A DNA stretch of 24,449 bases, from NCBI GenBank assembly GCA_938009275.1, contig CALLHY010000028.1, positions 1-24,449 on the forward strand. The letters are read 5' to 3'. Below the pieces are notes generated by a model that saw only the letters and a program-made list of their open reading frames with translations, searched no databases and was not told the DNA's origin. Both the position numbers and the translations under genes were made by a program. This DNA is from an uncultured bacterium. GTDB lineage: Bacteria > Cloacimonadota > Cloacimonadia > Cloacimonadales > Cloacimonadaceae. Numbering within the stretch: position 1 is the stretch's first letter; the number at the start of each line of letters is the position of its first letter. Of this stretch, positions 14,186 through 21,962 are shown one piece after another.

Positions 14186-15781
14186 ATGATAAAGCCCAAA
14201 CAAAAGCTTGCCCTGCTATCAATCATTAGCATCTGGGTTTTGGGTGCGGTGCTCTTAACCGTATCCACAGAAGCCTTCGCGCAAAACAAACCCCAAAGTT
14301 CCAATATTTATTCACAAATCCAGCTTTTCAGCGAAGTGCTGCAAAAACTTAAGCAGTATTATGTAACCGATCTCTCCGATGAGGAACTAATCAAGGCAGC
14401 CATCGAAGGCATGCTCGGTTCTACAGACCCGCATACTAACTACTTTACTGCCTCCGAATTCAAAGATTTCACCACCAGTACCAAGGGTGCTTTTGGTGGA
14501 TTGGGAATCCAAATAGATAAGATTGGTGATTACGTGACTGTCGTTTCCCCCATCGAAGGTACACCAGCCTACCGTATGGGCATAACAGCTGGAGATAAGA
14601 TAGTAAAGGTTAATGGAGAATCTGTAGTAGGGCTTACCACAGACGAAGCCATTAAGAGAATGAGGGGAGACGTGGGGACATCTGTAGAGATTACCATCAG
14701 TCGTCCCGGCGTGGCACAACCACTCAATTTCACAATCATTAGAGAAACTATAAAGATAAAAAGCGTACCCTATTCTTTCAAGCTAAGCAATGGCACTGGC
14801 TACTTGCGCATTACGCAATTTAACGAAAACACCAGCACAGAGCTGCGTGCTGCCCTGAACACTCTGGAATCTGAGGGCATCTCCGGTTTGATAATAGACC
14901 TGCGCTTCAACCCCGGGGGCTTGCTGGATCAAGCAGTAGATACAGTTAACGAGTTTATTGGGCAAAACCGCCTTGTTGTGGAAACCAAAGGCCGCATGGA
15001 AAACAAACAGCTTTATACTCGCTATAATACCAAGGAGCGCAACTACCCCATTATCGTTTTGGTAAATGAAGCCTCTGCCAGTGCTTCTGAGATTTTTGCC
15101 GGTAGCCTGCAGGATTGGGACAAGGGATTGGTGATGGGTAAACCTACATTCGGCAAAGGCAGTGTGCAACAGCTTATCCCTCTTTCCAATGGCAATGGAG
15201 TAAAGATTACCACATCCTACTATTACATAAAGAGCGGGCGATGCATACACAAGATGAGCAATGATAAACTGCTGAAGGGAGAACAGCTTAGCGAAGCTGA
15301 CCTAAAAACAGAAGACGAGAAGAACCATAAGCAAGTGTATTACACCGCCAACAACCGTAAGGTTTACGGAGGCGGAGGAATTACTCCGGACATAATTGCT
15401 GATAGTGACCTCCTAACCATGTTTGGCGCAGAGCTTAGAAGAAAAAACGTGTTCTTTAATTTTGCCGTGGACTACCTGGTGGAACACGACCATCAGATAT
15501 CCAAAGACTTTCAGATTACTGATGCCATTATGAACGACTTCTTGAACTATACCAAGAAACAAGACATAAAATATACTGCTGCCGATCTGGATAGCACCGA
15601 CGCTTATATTCGCAACACGATAAAAAGCGAGATGGTGCGCAAGGTGCACGGAGATCAGGAAGCATACAAGATAACAATTTTACAGGATAAGCAGTTGATG
15701 CAGGCTATGGCTCTGTTTGATAGATACAAAACAATGAAGGCCTTATTCGACCATGCTGCTTCAGTTAGCGTTATAAAGTAA
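14186..15781 (+). CDS. ctp: S41 C-terminal processing protease
   Basis: Exported serine protease of the CtpA/Prc family (MEROPS S41A), 531 residues. Signal peptide or membrane anchor at 10-33 ending in EAFAQ. A PDZ domain is at about 97-180 (GGLGIQIDKIGDYVTVVSPI..., GDKIVKVNGESV). The catalytic domain holds the dyad: Ser299 in EASASASEIFAG and Lys324 in TFGKGSVQQ, plus Gln328. Spacing of 25 between Ser and Lys matches the family. 'DLRFNPGGLLDQAV' is the usual strand before the active site. The last 130 residues extend past the core. It likely works in the periplasm; substrate unknown. A clear GGAG (14174-14179) precedes the ATG. The response regulator gene starts 15 nt after it. Confidence 0.95.
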   Translation: MIKPKQKLALLSIISIWVLGAVLLTVSTEAFAQNKPQSSNIYSQIQLFSEVLQKLKQYYVTDLSDEELIKAAIEGMLGSTDPHTNYFTASEFKDFTTSTKGAFGGLGIQIDKIGDYVTVVSPIEGTPAYRMGITAGDKIVKVNGESVVGLTTDEAIKRMRGDVGTSVEITISRPGVAQPLNFTIIRETIKIKSVPYSFKLSNGTGYLRITQFNENTSTELRAALNTLESEGISGLIIDLRFNPGGLLDQAVDTVNEFIGQNRLVVETKGRMENKQLYTRYNTKERNYPIIVLVNEASASASEIFAGSLQDWDKGLVMGKPTFGKGSVQQLIPLSNGNGVKITTSYYYIKSGRCIHKMSNDKLLKGEQLSEADLKTEDEKNHKQVYYTANNRKVYGGGGITPDIIADSDLLTMFGAELRRKNVFFNFAVDYLVEHDHQISKDFQITDAIMNDFLNYTKKQDIKYTAADLDSTDAYIRNTIKSEMVRKVHGDQEAYKITILQDKQLMQAMALFDRYKTMKALFDHAASVSVIK

Positions 15782-15796
15782 TTCAAGGTAGGCTGT

Positions 15797-16426
15797 ATGA
15801 CTAAGGATAGTAAGCTAAAAAAAATGATCATCTTTGTGGCGGATGATGATGAAACTAACCTGAAACTGGTTAGCACTGTGCTTAAACAAGCCGGATTTGA
15901 TAATGTGAAACTATACACTTCCGGCAAAAATATGCTTGCGGATGTGCGGCATAACTGCCCCGACCTCCTGCTACTGGATATAATGATGCCTGGATTCAGT
16001 GGTTATGAGGTTTTAGAATGGATTAAGCGGGATCCCAGCCTGGAGCATATTCCGGTTATTATGATCACCGCTGCCTCCATAGATGAAAATCAGGAACCCC
16101 TGAAACGCTCCTTCGAAATGGGAGCGATGGACTTCATCAGCAAACCCTTCTCTAATTTGGAGCTAATGCTCCGGGTAAAGTCGGCCCTCAGATTAGAGTA
16201 TAGCCGTCAACAATTGGAAGCTGCTTCGCGCAAGATATCATCTTTGGAAAAGCTGCTACCCATTTGCTCCTATTGCAAAAAAATACGCTCCGATAAAGAC
16301 TATTGGGAAGAAGTAGAGGTTTATATCTCAGAACATACAGACACCATGTTCTCTCATTCCATTTGCCCGGATTGCTACCACGTTCATGTTCAGCCCCAAA
16401 TAGATAACCTTAAACGAAAGAAATAA
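15797..16426 (+). CDS. Response regulator with C-terminal Cys/His domain
   Basis: A 209-residue protein. The receiver domain spans about residues 10-128: acidic pocket D16-D18, phospho-acceptor D61 in LLLLDIMMPG, conserved T/A at ITAAS and K116 in SKPF. A helix that may form a coiled coil (128-152) links it to a small C-terminal domain. That domain has C157-x2-C160 (CSYCKKIRSDKDYW) and H187-x2-C190-x2-C193 (HSICPDC). This Cys/His module is seen as a tail on many PAS, GAF and receiver proteins and probably binds a metal, an inference from residue spacing. There is no DNA-binding or enzymatic output domain. No histidine kinase gene is adjacent, so the partner is unknown. It closes the long gene run. 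Confidence 0.9.
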   Translation: MTKDSKLKKMIIFVADDDETNLKLVSTVLKQAGFDNVKLYTSGKNMLADVRHNCPDLLLLDIMMPGFSGYEVLEWIKRDPSLEHIPVIMITAASIDENQEPLKRSFEMGAMDFISKPFSNLELMLRVKSALRLEYSRQQLEAASRKISSLEKLLPICSYCKKIRSDKDYWEEVEVYISEHTDTMFSHSICPDCYHVHVQPQIDNLKRKK

Positions 16427-16700
16427 CGTAAGACTCACGCCATATAGACAGATATAGCTCTCTATCTATCTGATCAAAAGTGCTGGAGTAACAATAATGA
16501 TGAGAGCTGAAACATCGGTTATGCATAATGTGTTGCTGAGCAGATCAAATGGCGTACTAAGATACTAGTGAAACCAACATACGAGTTACATGGCGTAAAT
16601 CTTGTGCGAGATCAATGGATTCCACAAACCTGAAGCTCACGCCTTATGTATACTGTTCATGCCTTCCTAAATGAACAATCCAATATATACATCATAAAAC

Positions 16701-16844
16701 CATTGCACATAAATGGCTCACCTGATTTATCCAGGATTAAGGCTAAACAAATCAATCATTGGGATCACATTATCACCTGCCAGCCAGATAAATCTGGCTA
16801 TTCCAGCCGAATCAATTCGGCGTTCCAGATTATTCAATGCTCTT
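16701..16844. repeat. Hairpin repeat, copy A
   Basis: Copy A of a direct repeat shared with 17031-17196. It starts with CATTGCACAT and ends with TTCAATGCTCTT. The 3' part is nearly identical between copies and carries two tandem hairpins: AGCCAGA/TCTGGCT with a 4-nt loop, and GCCGAAT/ATTCGGC with a 2-nt loop. Copy A lacks about 20 bases found near the left end of copy B. It has no coding potential that is consistent between copies. Confidence 0.85.
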
Positions 16845-16944
16845 TCGTTATAAACTTTTAGGGCTGCCTCTCCCCCATCCCGCGGTGGAAAGTTAACTGC
16901 TGCTTCCCGCTTTGCCGAAGCACAATCGCTCCGGGGTTCATCGG

Positions 16945-16985
16945 GAGTTCATCGGGCTTTTGCCCGTTCAATCCCCGATGAACTC
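16945..16985. repeat. 12-bp inverted repeat between the two copies
   Basis: GAGTTCATCGGG (16945-16956) is perfectly complementary to CCCGATGAACTC (16974-16985). Inside the loop GGGC-TTTT-GCCC can form a second small hairpin. Directly to the left GTTCATCGGG is duplicated in tandem with one base between (16936-16945 and 16947-16956). This gives three copies of the 10-mer, two direct and one inverted. Confidence 0.7.
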
Positions 16986-17030
16986 TCTTTCAACGCAGCT
17001 TCGAGAAGCAAGAGAAGCGCATGGAAGGAT

Positions 17031-17196
17031 CATTGCACATTAATGGAACACTGGATTCAGCCAGTTGGATCACCGGATTTATCCGATATACAGGCTAAAC
17101 AAATCACTTATTGAGATTACATTATCGCCTGCCAGCCAGACAAATCTGGCTATTCCAGCCGAATCAATTCGGCGTTTCAGATTATTCAATGCTCTT
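17031..17196. repeat. Hairpin repeat, copy B
   Basis: Copy B of the repeat at 16701-16844, same orientation. The last 100 bases differ from copy A at only a few positions, and both hairpins keep perfect stems. Near the left end it carries about 20 extra bases containing CTGGATTCAGCCAG, itself a short imperfect palindrome. The 186 bases between the copies are different in composition. Confidence 0.85.
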
Positions 17197-17244
17197 ATCA
17201 TCCATACACATCCCATCCCAACTATTTATTCATAAACACAATAA

Positions 17245-17270
17245 TATCATTAGCTCTTTTTTTAATGATA
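17245..17270. repeat. AT-rich inverted repeat
   Basis: TATCATTA (17245-17252) and TAATGATA (17263-17270) are perfect 8-bp arms around a loop containing seven T. The T-run lies in the loop, not after the stem, so this is not a standard terminator. Confidence 0.45.
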
Positions 17271-17286
17271 CCCTGCTTCTCCCTGC

Positions 17287-17348
17287 ACGAATTGCTTATG
17301 AAATACGGATGAGATTCGCAATTCATCGGTAATGATTCTGCAATTCGT
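17287..17348. repeat. Competing inverted repeats upstream of gcvPA
   Basis: ACGAATTGC (17287-17295) can pair with GCAATTCGT (17340-17348, 9 bp) or, alternatively, its GAATTGC with GCAATTC (17318-17324, 7 bp). The two pairings exclude each other. The element sits about 25 nt before a TTGACA box. It could be an operator or an upstream structure; nothing shows which. Confidence 0.4.
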
Positions 17349-17370
17349 TCAAGTGACATAGCGAAATCCA

Positions 17371-17396
17371 TTGACACAATCTGTGGTATTTATAAA
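17371..17396 (+). promoter_or_regulatory. Possible gcvPA promoter
   Basis: A perfect TTGACA at 17371-17376 is followed by TATAAA at 17391-17396. The spacer is only 14 nt, shorter than the usual 16-18, so this is tentative. The position, about 45 nt before the gcvPA start and after a long gene-free stretch, is where a promoter is expected. Confidence 0.3.
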
Positions 17397-17442
17397 CTTG
17401 AAAAAAACTATTCTTTGTATGCATTGCACAAAAGGAGTAATG

Positions 17443-18789
17443 ATGCCCTATATTTCTAACACAGATAGAGATAGGCGCGAGATCCTTGACCGAATCGGTG
17501 CTAAAGATTTCGATGAACTTATTGCCTCTATTCCGTCTAACTTGCGTGTGAGCAAGCCCTTAAACATGGATGAGCCGCTGTCCGAAATGGAGATAAGCGA
17601 CAAGATAAAAAGTAAAACATGCCAAAACATCTGCGCGGGAAGTGCCAATTCCTTTCTTGGTGCTGGCGTTTATGACCACTTTATTCCCGCTGCGGTAGAC
17701 ACCATTGTGTCCCGTCCTGAGTTCTTTACTGCCTACACCCCATATCAGGCAGAGGTTAGCCAGGGAACCCTGCAGTTTATCTATGAATTTCAAACCATGA
17801 TTTGTGAGCTTACCGGCATGGAGATTGCCAATGCCAGCATGTATGACGGAGCTTCCGCCATAGCCGAAGCAATATTAATGGCAGTGCGTAAAAACCGCCT
17901 TACTAAAGCCATATTGCCAGCTACCATGCACCCAGACTTCGTAAAGGTGATAAAGATATACACCGAAGGCATTGGCGTAGAGCTATTAACCGCCCCAGCC
18001 AAGAACGGAATTCTGGATTTGGAAGCCTTAGCCGCCATGATGGACGGAAGCATTGGCAGCGTAGTAGTTCAACACCCCAATTTCTTCGGCAATCTGGAAG
18101 ACATGAAAGCCCTGGACAGCATTATTCACAGCCAGCCCAAGTGTCTTTACATAGCCTGTGTAGATCCCATCTCGCTGGCAGTGCTGAATTCTCCTGCCCA
18201 ATATAATGCCGACATAGTGGTAGGCGAAGGTCAGGCTTTGGGTAATAGCATGTATTTGGGCGGCCCGCTCTTTGGCTTTTTTGCCACCAAGCTTGATATG
18301 GCAAGACAAATGCCGGGACGCATTGTTGGCGGAACCCTGGATAAAGACGGTAACCGCGCCTATGCTTTAACCCTGCAAGCACGTGAGCAGCACATACGTA
18401 GAGACAAAGCTACGTCAAACATCTGCTCAAATCAATCCCTCTGCACACTGGCAGCCGTGGTTTACATGAGCCTTATGGGACGTGAAGGGCTAAAAGAAGT
18501 AGCCATCCAGTCTGCTCAAAAAGCACATCATGCCGCAGCCGAGCTCTGCAAGCTTCCCGGCTTTAGCATGACCTATCCCAATGCCAAATACTTCAAAGAA
18601 TTTGTGATAAATACACCCAAACCAGCCGCGCAGATTATCTCCGCTATGCTGCCGCGTAACATATATGCGGGAGTGGATATGGCAAAATACGGCATACCCA
18701 ATGCACTGATGATTGCCGTTACCGAAAAGAAGAGCCTTGCCGATATTGCAGAACTGGTTAATGCCATGAAGGAGGTGTGTAATGTCTAA
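17443..18789 (+). CDS. gcvPA: Glycine decarboxylase subunit 1
   Basis: First subunit of the split P-protein of the glycine cleavage system, which decarboxylates glycine and loads the aminomethyl group on lipoyl-GcvH. It is 448 residues. The start MPYISNTDRDRREIL is typical of the bacterial GcvPA N-terminus. 'FLGAGVYDHFIPAAVD', 'FTAYTPYQAEVSQGTLQ' and 'ANASMYDGASA' are conserved segments. AAGGAG at 17432-17437 lies 5 nt before ATG 17443. An ATG at 17440 is directly before it, and a longer reading from 17371 would run through the putative promoter and lacks a ribosome site. It overlaps gcvPB by 8 nt. gcvT and gcvH are not beside it. Confidence 0.95.
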   Translation: MPYISNTDRDRREILDRIGAKDFDELIASIPSNLRVSKPLNMDEPLSEMEISDKIKSKTCQNICAGSANSFLGAGVYDHFIPAAVDTIVSRPEFFTAYTPYQAEVSQGTLQFIYEFQTMICELTGMEIANASMYDGASAIAEAILMAVRKNRLTKAILPATMHPDFVKVIKIYTEGIGVELLTAPAKNGILDLEALAAMMDGSIGSVVVQHPNFFGNLEDMKALDSIIHSQPKCLYIACVDPISLAVLNSPAQYNADIVVGEGQALGNSMYLGGPLFGFFATKLDMARQMPGRIVGGTLDKDGNRAYALTLQAREQHIRRDKATSNICSNQSLCTLAAVVYMSLMGREGLKEVAIQSAQKAHHAAAELCKLPGFSMTYPNAKYFKEFVINTPKPAAQIISAMLPRNIYAGVDMAKYGIPNALMIAVTEKKSLADIAELVNAMKEVCNV

Positions 18790-20236
18790 AACTATATTTG
18801 AATACAGCACCCCCGGACGTAAAGGTGTCAGCCTGCCCAAGCGTGAGCTAAACACCCCCCTGGAAGCCATGTTTGAGGCAGATAGCCTGCGTGACAACAT
18901 TGCCAGACTGCCCGAAGTAAGCGAAATGGACGTGATGCGTCATTACATTGCGCTTTCGCACAAAAACCACTTTATCGAGAAAGGTCTTTACCCGCTAGGT
19001 AGCTGCACCATGAAGTATAACCCCAAAGTGCATGAGCATTTGGTGCGTCATACCTGTTTTGCCAATCTGCATCCCTATCAGCATGAGGACACCCTGCAGG
19101 GGGCCTTGGAATTGCTGTATGAACTTCAGCAAGACCTTGCCGAGATTTCGGGAATGGCGCAGGTTACACTACAGCCCGTAGCCGGAGCTCAGGGTGAGTT
19201 TACGGGCATAAAGATTATAGATGCCTATCACAAAGCCAAAGGCAACACGCATAAAAACAAGATTATTATACCTGATTCCGCGCATGGCACAAACCCAGCT
19301 ACCTGCTCGTTGGTGGGCTTCGAAGTGATAGAGCTGAAGTCCAATCCCGATGGACGCTGCGACATTGCCCGTCTGCGTGAGATTGTGGATGAGAACACCG
19401 CCGGATTTATGCTTACCAATCCCAATACCCTGGGCTTGTTTGAAAACCAGATTGAAGAGATAGCCGAGATTATTCACAGCGTTGATGCCCTTATCTATAT
19501 GGACGGAGCAAACCTGAATGCACTACTGGGCATTGTTCAGCCCGGCAAGATTGGCTTCGACGTGATGCACTTTAATCTGCACAAAACCTTTAGCACCCCT
19601 CATGGCGGTGGTGGCCCCGGTTGCGGGCCTGTGGGAGTGGTTGAAAAGCTTGTTCCATTCCTGCCTGTACCAATGATAGCCAAGAACCAAAGCGGGTATT
19701 ATCTGGATTATAATCACGAAGATACATCAATCGGTAAAGTGCACAGCTTCTATGGTAATTTCGCCATTCAGGTTCGGGCATATATCTATATTAAGATGCT
19801 GGGAGCAGCAGGCTTGCGCCGTGTTTCCGAAAACGCTATTCTGAACGCTAATTACTTAATGGCACTGCTAAAACCATACTATCACATTCAGCATGAAGAG
19901 TATTGTATGCATGAGTTTGTGATGGACGGCACCAAACAAAAAAAGGAGCAGGGAATCTCTACCCTTGATATTGCAAAACGCCTTTTGGATAAGGGCTATC
20001 ATGCCCCTACCATCTATTTCCCGCTCATCATTCCGGAAGCAATGATGGTGGAACCGACCGAAACAGAAAGCCTGGATAGCATGAATGCTTTTGCCCAGGC
20101 TATGATCGAGATTGCAAAAGAATGCAACGAATCACCCGAAACCCTGCACGAAGCACCGCTCTGCACTCCGGTAAGGCGCGTGGATGATGTGCGTGCAGTA
20201 AAAGTGCTCGATCCCATATTTCAGATAAAGGATTAG
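18782..20236 (+). CDS. gcvPB: Glycine decarboxylase subunit 2
   Basis: Second subunit of the split P-protein, 484 residues. It binds pyridoxal phosphate: the Schiff-base lysine is K268 in NLHKTFSTPHGGGGPG. 'PLGSCTMKYNPK', 'SAHGTNPAT' and 'NPNTLGLFE' are further family landmarks. AAGGAGG (18770-18776) precedes ATG 18782, inside the end of gcvPA, so the two subunits are probably made in equal amounts. The gene ends 24 nt before skp/ompH, a closer spacing than expected for unrelated units, so read-through into the lipid A block is possible. Confidence 0.96.
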   Translation: MSKTIFEYSTPGRKGVSLPKRELNTPLEAMFEADSLRDNIARLPEVSEMDVMRHYIALSHKNHFIEKGLYPLGSCTMKYNPKVHEHLVRHTCFANLHPYQHEDTLQGALELLYELQQDLAEISGMAQVTLQPVAGAQGEFTGIKIIDAYHKAKGNTHKNKIIIPDSAHGTNPATCSLVGFEVIELKSNPDGRCDIARLREIVDENTAGFMLTNPNTLGLFENQIEEIAEIIHSVDALIYMDGANLNALLGIVQPGKIGFDVMHFNLHKTFSTPHGGGGPGCGPVGVVEKLVPFLPVPMIAKNQSGYYLDYNHEDTSIGKVHSFYGNFAIQVRAYIYIKMLGAAGLRRVSENAILNANYLMALLKPYYHIQHEEYCMHEFVMDGTKQKKEQGISTLDIAKRLLDKGYHAPTIYFPLIIPEAMMVEPTETESLDSMNAFAQAMIEIAKECNESPETLHEAPLCTPVRRVDDVRAVKVLDPIFQIKD

Positions 20237-20260
20237 GCACAACAGACAATAGGAGAATAC

Positions 20261-20902
20261 ATGAAGAGACTCATTCTGATAATAGTAGTCCTGTTAGGCG
20301 CATTAAGCTTGGGAGCACAGGCAGTAAAGCTTGGTTATGTGAATACCGATAGATTGCTGATAGACAGCAACGAAGCGGCAGAAATAGCCCGTCTGTTCTC
20401 TTTGGACAAGCAAAACTGGACAAATCAGATACGCCAGTTAGATGAAGAAATTAAGCAGATGGAACGAGATTTCGAAATCCGCAAGCTTACCCTGAATGAT
20501 GCCACCAAGCGTGAAACTCAAAGCAAGATAGATAACAAGAAGGCAGAAGCCGGCAGATTGCTGGAAGAATTCTTCGGCGACAATGGTAAGGCAGAACAGC
20601 GTTACAAAGAGCTAATTGATCCTCTAACCGCCAAGATTGATGCTTTAATCAAAAAAACAGCCCAGGACGAGAAGTATACCATGATCTTCGACGTTAGCAT
20701 GGGTGTTGTTCTCTATGCTCTGCCCGCGTTAGACTTAACCGACCAAATACTGCTGGAACTGAATAAAGATACAGTTCGACCTTCAGCAGACCCCAACATA
20801 CCTCCTCCCATCACGCCGTCAACAACCGGCAATCAAGATGGTTTCAAGCCAGATGATGGCCTCAAGCCAACAGACGGCATGGACGAACCCAAAAAACCAT
20901 AG
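20261..20902 (+). CDS. ompH: OmpH/Skp-family periplasmic chaperone
   Basis: Periplasmic chaperone that holds unfolded outer-membrane proteins. Signal peptide at 1-21 (MKRLILIIVVLLGALSLGAQA). KLGYVNTDRLL is the conserved N-terminal strand of the family. A long charged helical section (about 45-125) would form the coiled-coil tentacle. 'YTMIFDVSMGVVLYALPALDLTDQIL' contains the usual Y..I.d...vly..p..DlT. An unusual addition is a tail of about 40 residues rich in Pro, Asp and Lys with short repeats of the type DG-x-KP-x-D. AGGAG sits 8 nt before ATG 20261. The next gene is lpxD, the common neighbour of skp. Confidence 0.9.
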   Translation: MKRLILIIVVLLGALSLGAQAVKLGYVNTDRLLIDSNEAAEIARLFSLDKQNWTNQIRQLDEEIKQMERDFEIRKLTLNDATKRETQSKIDNKKAEAGRLLEEFFGDNGKAEQRYKELIDPLTAKIDALIKKTAQDEKYTMIFDVSMGVVLYALPALDLTDQILLELNKDTVRPSADPNIPPPITPSTTGNQDGFKPDDGLKPTDGMDEPKKP

Positions 20903-20909
20903 GAAGCTT

Positions 20910-21944
20910 ATGAAGATATTTGCTACAGCTATCTCTGCGCAACAAGCCGCAGAATTACTTGGTGGAAAACTGATTGCAAGCTCTGGCATTAGTCTGCGTA
21001 AAGTGGGCGAAGCAGCAGAAGCCGACCTCGAAACTGTGATATTCTTAGAGCAAGAGAGGCTGCTGGAAAAAGTGCAAGCCTCTGCCGCAGGGCTGATTAT
21101 CACCAATAATGAATTTGCTCCCTTGCTGCCTGAGCGAAACCTGCTGATTGTAGAAAAGCCATATTTTGCCCTCATGCTGCTTATCACTTACTGGCAGAAA
21201 GCATTGGCTATGAATCGCGAGTACAGCATCCATCCCAGTGCCCAGGTGGCAGCAGACATCCGTTATGAAGGCGAGGTGTCCATTGCCGCAAACGTGGTGA
21301 TCGGCAAGGGCTGTGTGCTTGGCAAGGGTGTGGTTATAAGTGACGGCTGCAGTATTGGCGAGAACGTCTGCATCGCTGCCGGAACATATCTTTATCCCCG
21401 CGTTACGGTTTATGATGACTGCATCATTGGCAAAAGCTGCATCATCCACAGTGGATGCGTTATTGGTGCAGACGGCTTTGGCTTTATGCTAATGGAAGGC
21501 ATACAGCAAAAGATTCCCCAGGTTGGCAACGTGGAAATTGGCGACTACGTAGAGATTGGAGCAAATAGCTGTATAGACCGCGCTACTCTTGGAACCACGC
21601 GAATTGGCAAAGGAACCAAGATTGATAATCTCGTTCAGATTGGACATAATTGTGTTATTGGCGAGCACTGCATCCTGTGTTCACAGGTTGGACTTGCCGG
21701 CAGCACAATTCTTGGCGATTATGTTTATCTTGCAGGACAGGTAGGTGCCGCAGGGCATATCACCATTGGCAGCAAAGCCATGGTGGGTGCTCAGTCCGGC
21801 ATTGCCGCCAGCATACCTGAGGGTGGCCGCTATTTCGGCACTCCCGCCATTGATGCAGGCGAAATGAAACGCATCATTGTGTCCCAAAAGCAGTTGCCGG
21901 AGATGTGGCGTGCTTTTCAAAAAGCCAAAAAAGACAAGGTATAA
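20910..21944 (+). CDS. lpxD: UDP-3-O-acyl-GlcN N-acyltransferase LpxD
   Basis: Third enzyme of lipid A synthesis: adds a hydroxyacyl chain to the amino group of UDP-3-O-acyl-glucosamine. It is 344 residues long: an N-terminal uridine-binding domain to about 105, then a left-handed beta-helix of hexapeptide repeats, then a C-terminal helix. The catalytic histidine is H246 in LVQIGHNCVIG. 'GADGFGFM' is the conserved loop. Start ATG 20910 has AGGAAG at 20901-20906; in-frame codons upstream lie within ompH and are rejected. Gap to lpxC-fabZ is 18 nt with AGGAG. Confidence 0.96.
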   Translation: MKIFATAISAQQAAELLGGKLIASSGISLRKVGEAAEADLETVIFLEQERLLEKVQASAAGLIITNNEFAPLLPERNLLIVEKPYFALMLLITYWQKALAMNREYSIHPSAQVAADIRYEGEVSIAANVVIGKGCVLGKGVVISDGCSIGENVCIAAGTYLYPRVTVYDDCIIGKSCIIHSGCVIGADGFGFMLMEGIQQKIPQVGNVEIGDYVEIGANSCIDRATLGTTRIGKGTKIDNLVQIGHNCVIGEHCILCSQVGLAGSTILGDYVYLAGQVGAAGHITIGSKAMVGAQSGIAASIPEGGRYFGTPAIDAGEMKRIIVSQKQLPEMWRAFQKAKKDKV

Positions 21945-21962
21945 TAAGGCTTAGGAGATTTT

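Larger units (their letters stand above)
16427..17442. other. Gene-free kilobase with repeats
   Basis: No credible protein gene was found between the response regulator and gcvPA. Two open frames of about 70 codons (16646-16861 and 17111-17332) run through the two repeat copies but in different frames relative to the repeat, which argues against coding. The stretch contains a duplicated hairpin repeat, a GC-richer central part (16861-17030) with an 11-nt tandem and a 12-bp inverted repeat, and two further inverted repeats near gcvPA. No tRNA or classical terminator with a T-run after a GC stem is visible. Confidence 0.7.

Noticed and set aside
16438..16475. Terminator after the response regulator
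   Set aside because: A weak AT-rich stem exists (AGATA...TATCT), but there is no stable GC stem and no T-run after it.
16701..17196. CRISPR-like array
   Set aside because: Only two copies, of about 150 bases each with internal hairpins, far longer than CRISPR repeats; no spacers and no cas genes.
16646..17332. Two small open frames (16646-16861, 17111-17332) through the repeats
   Set aside because: The shared repeat is read in different frames in the two, and neither has a ribosome site or protein-like pattern.
16427..17442. Glycine riboswitch upstream of gcvPA
   Set aside because: I looked for the conserved aptamer core sequences and did not see them; a covariance-model search would be decisive.
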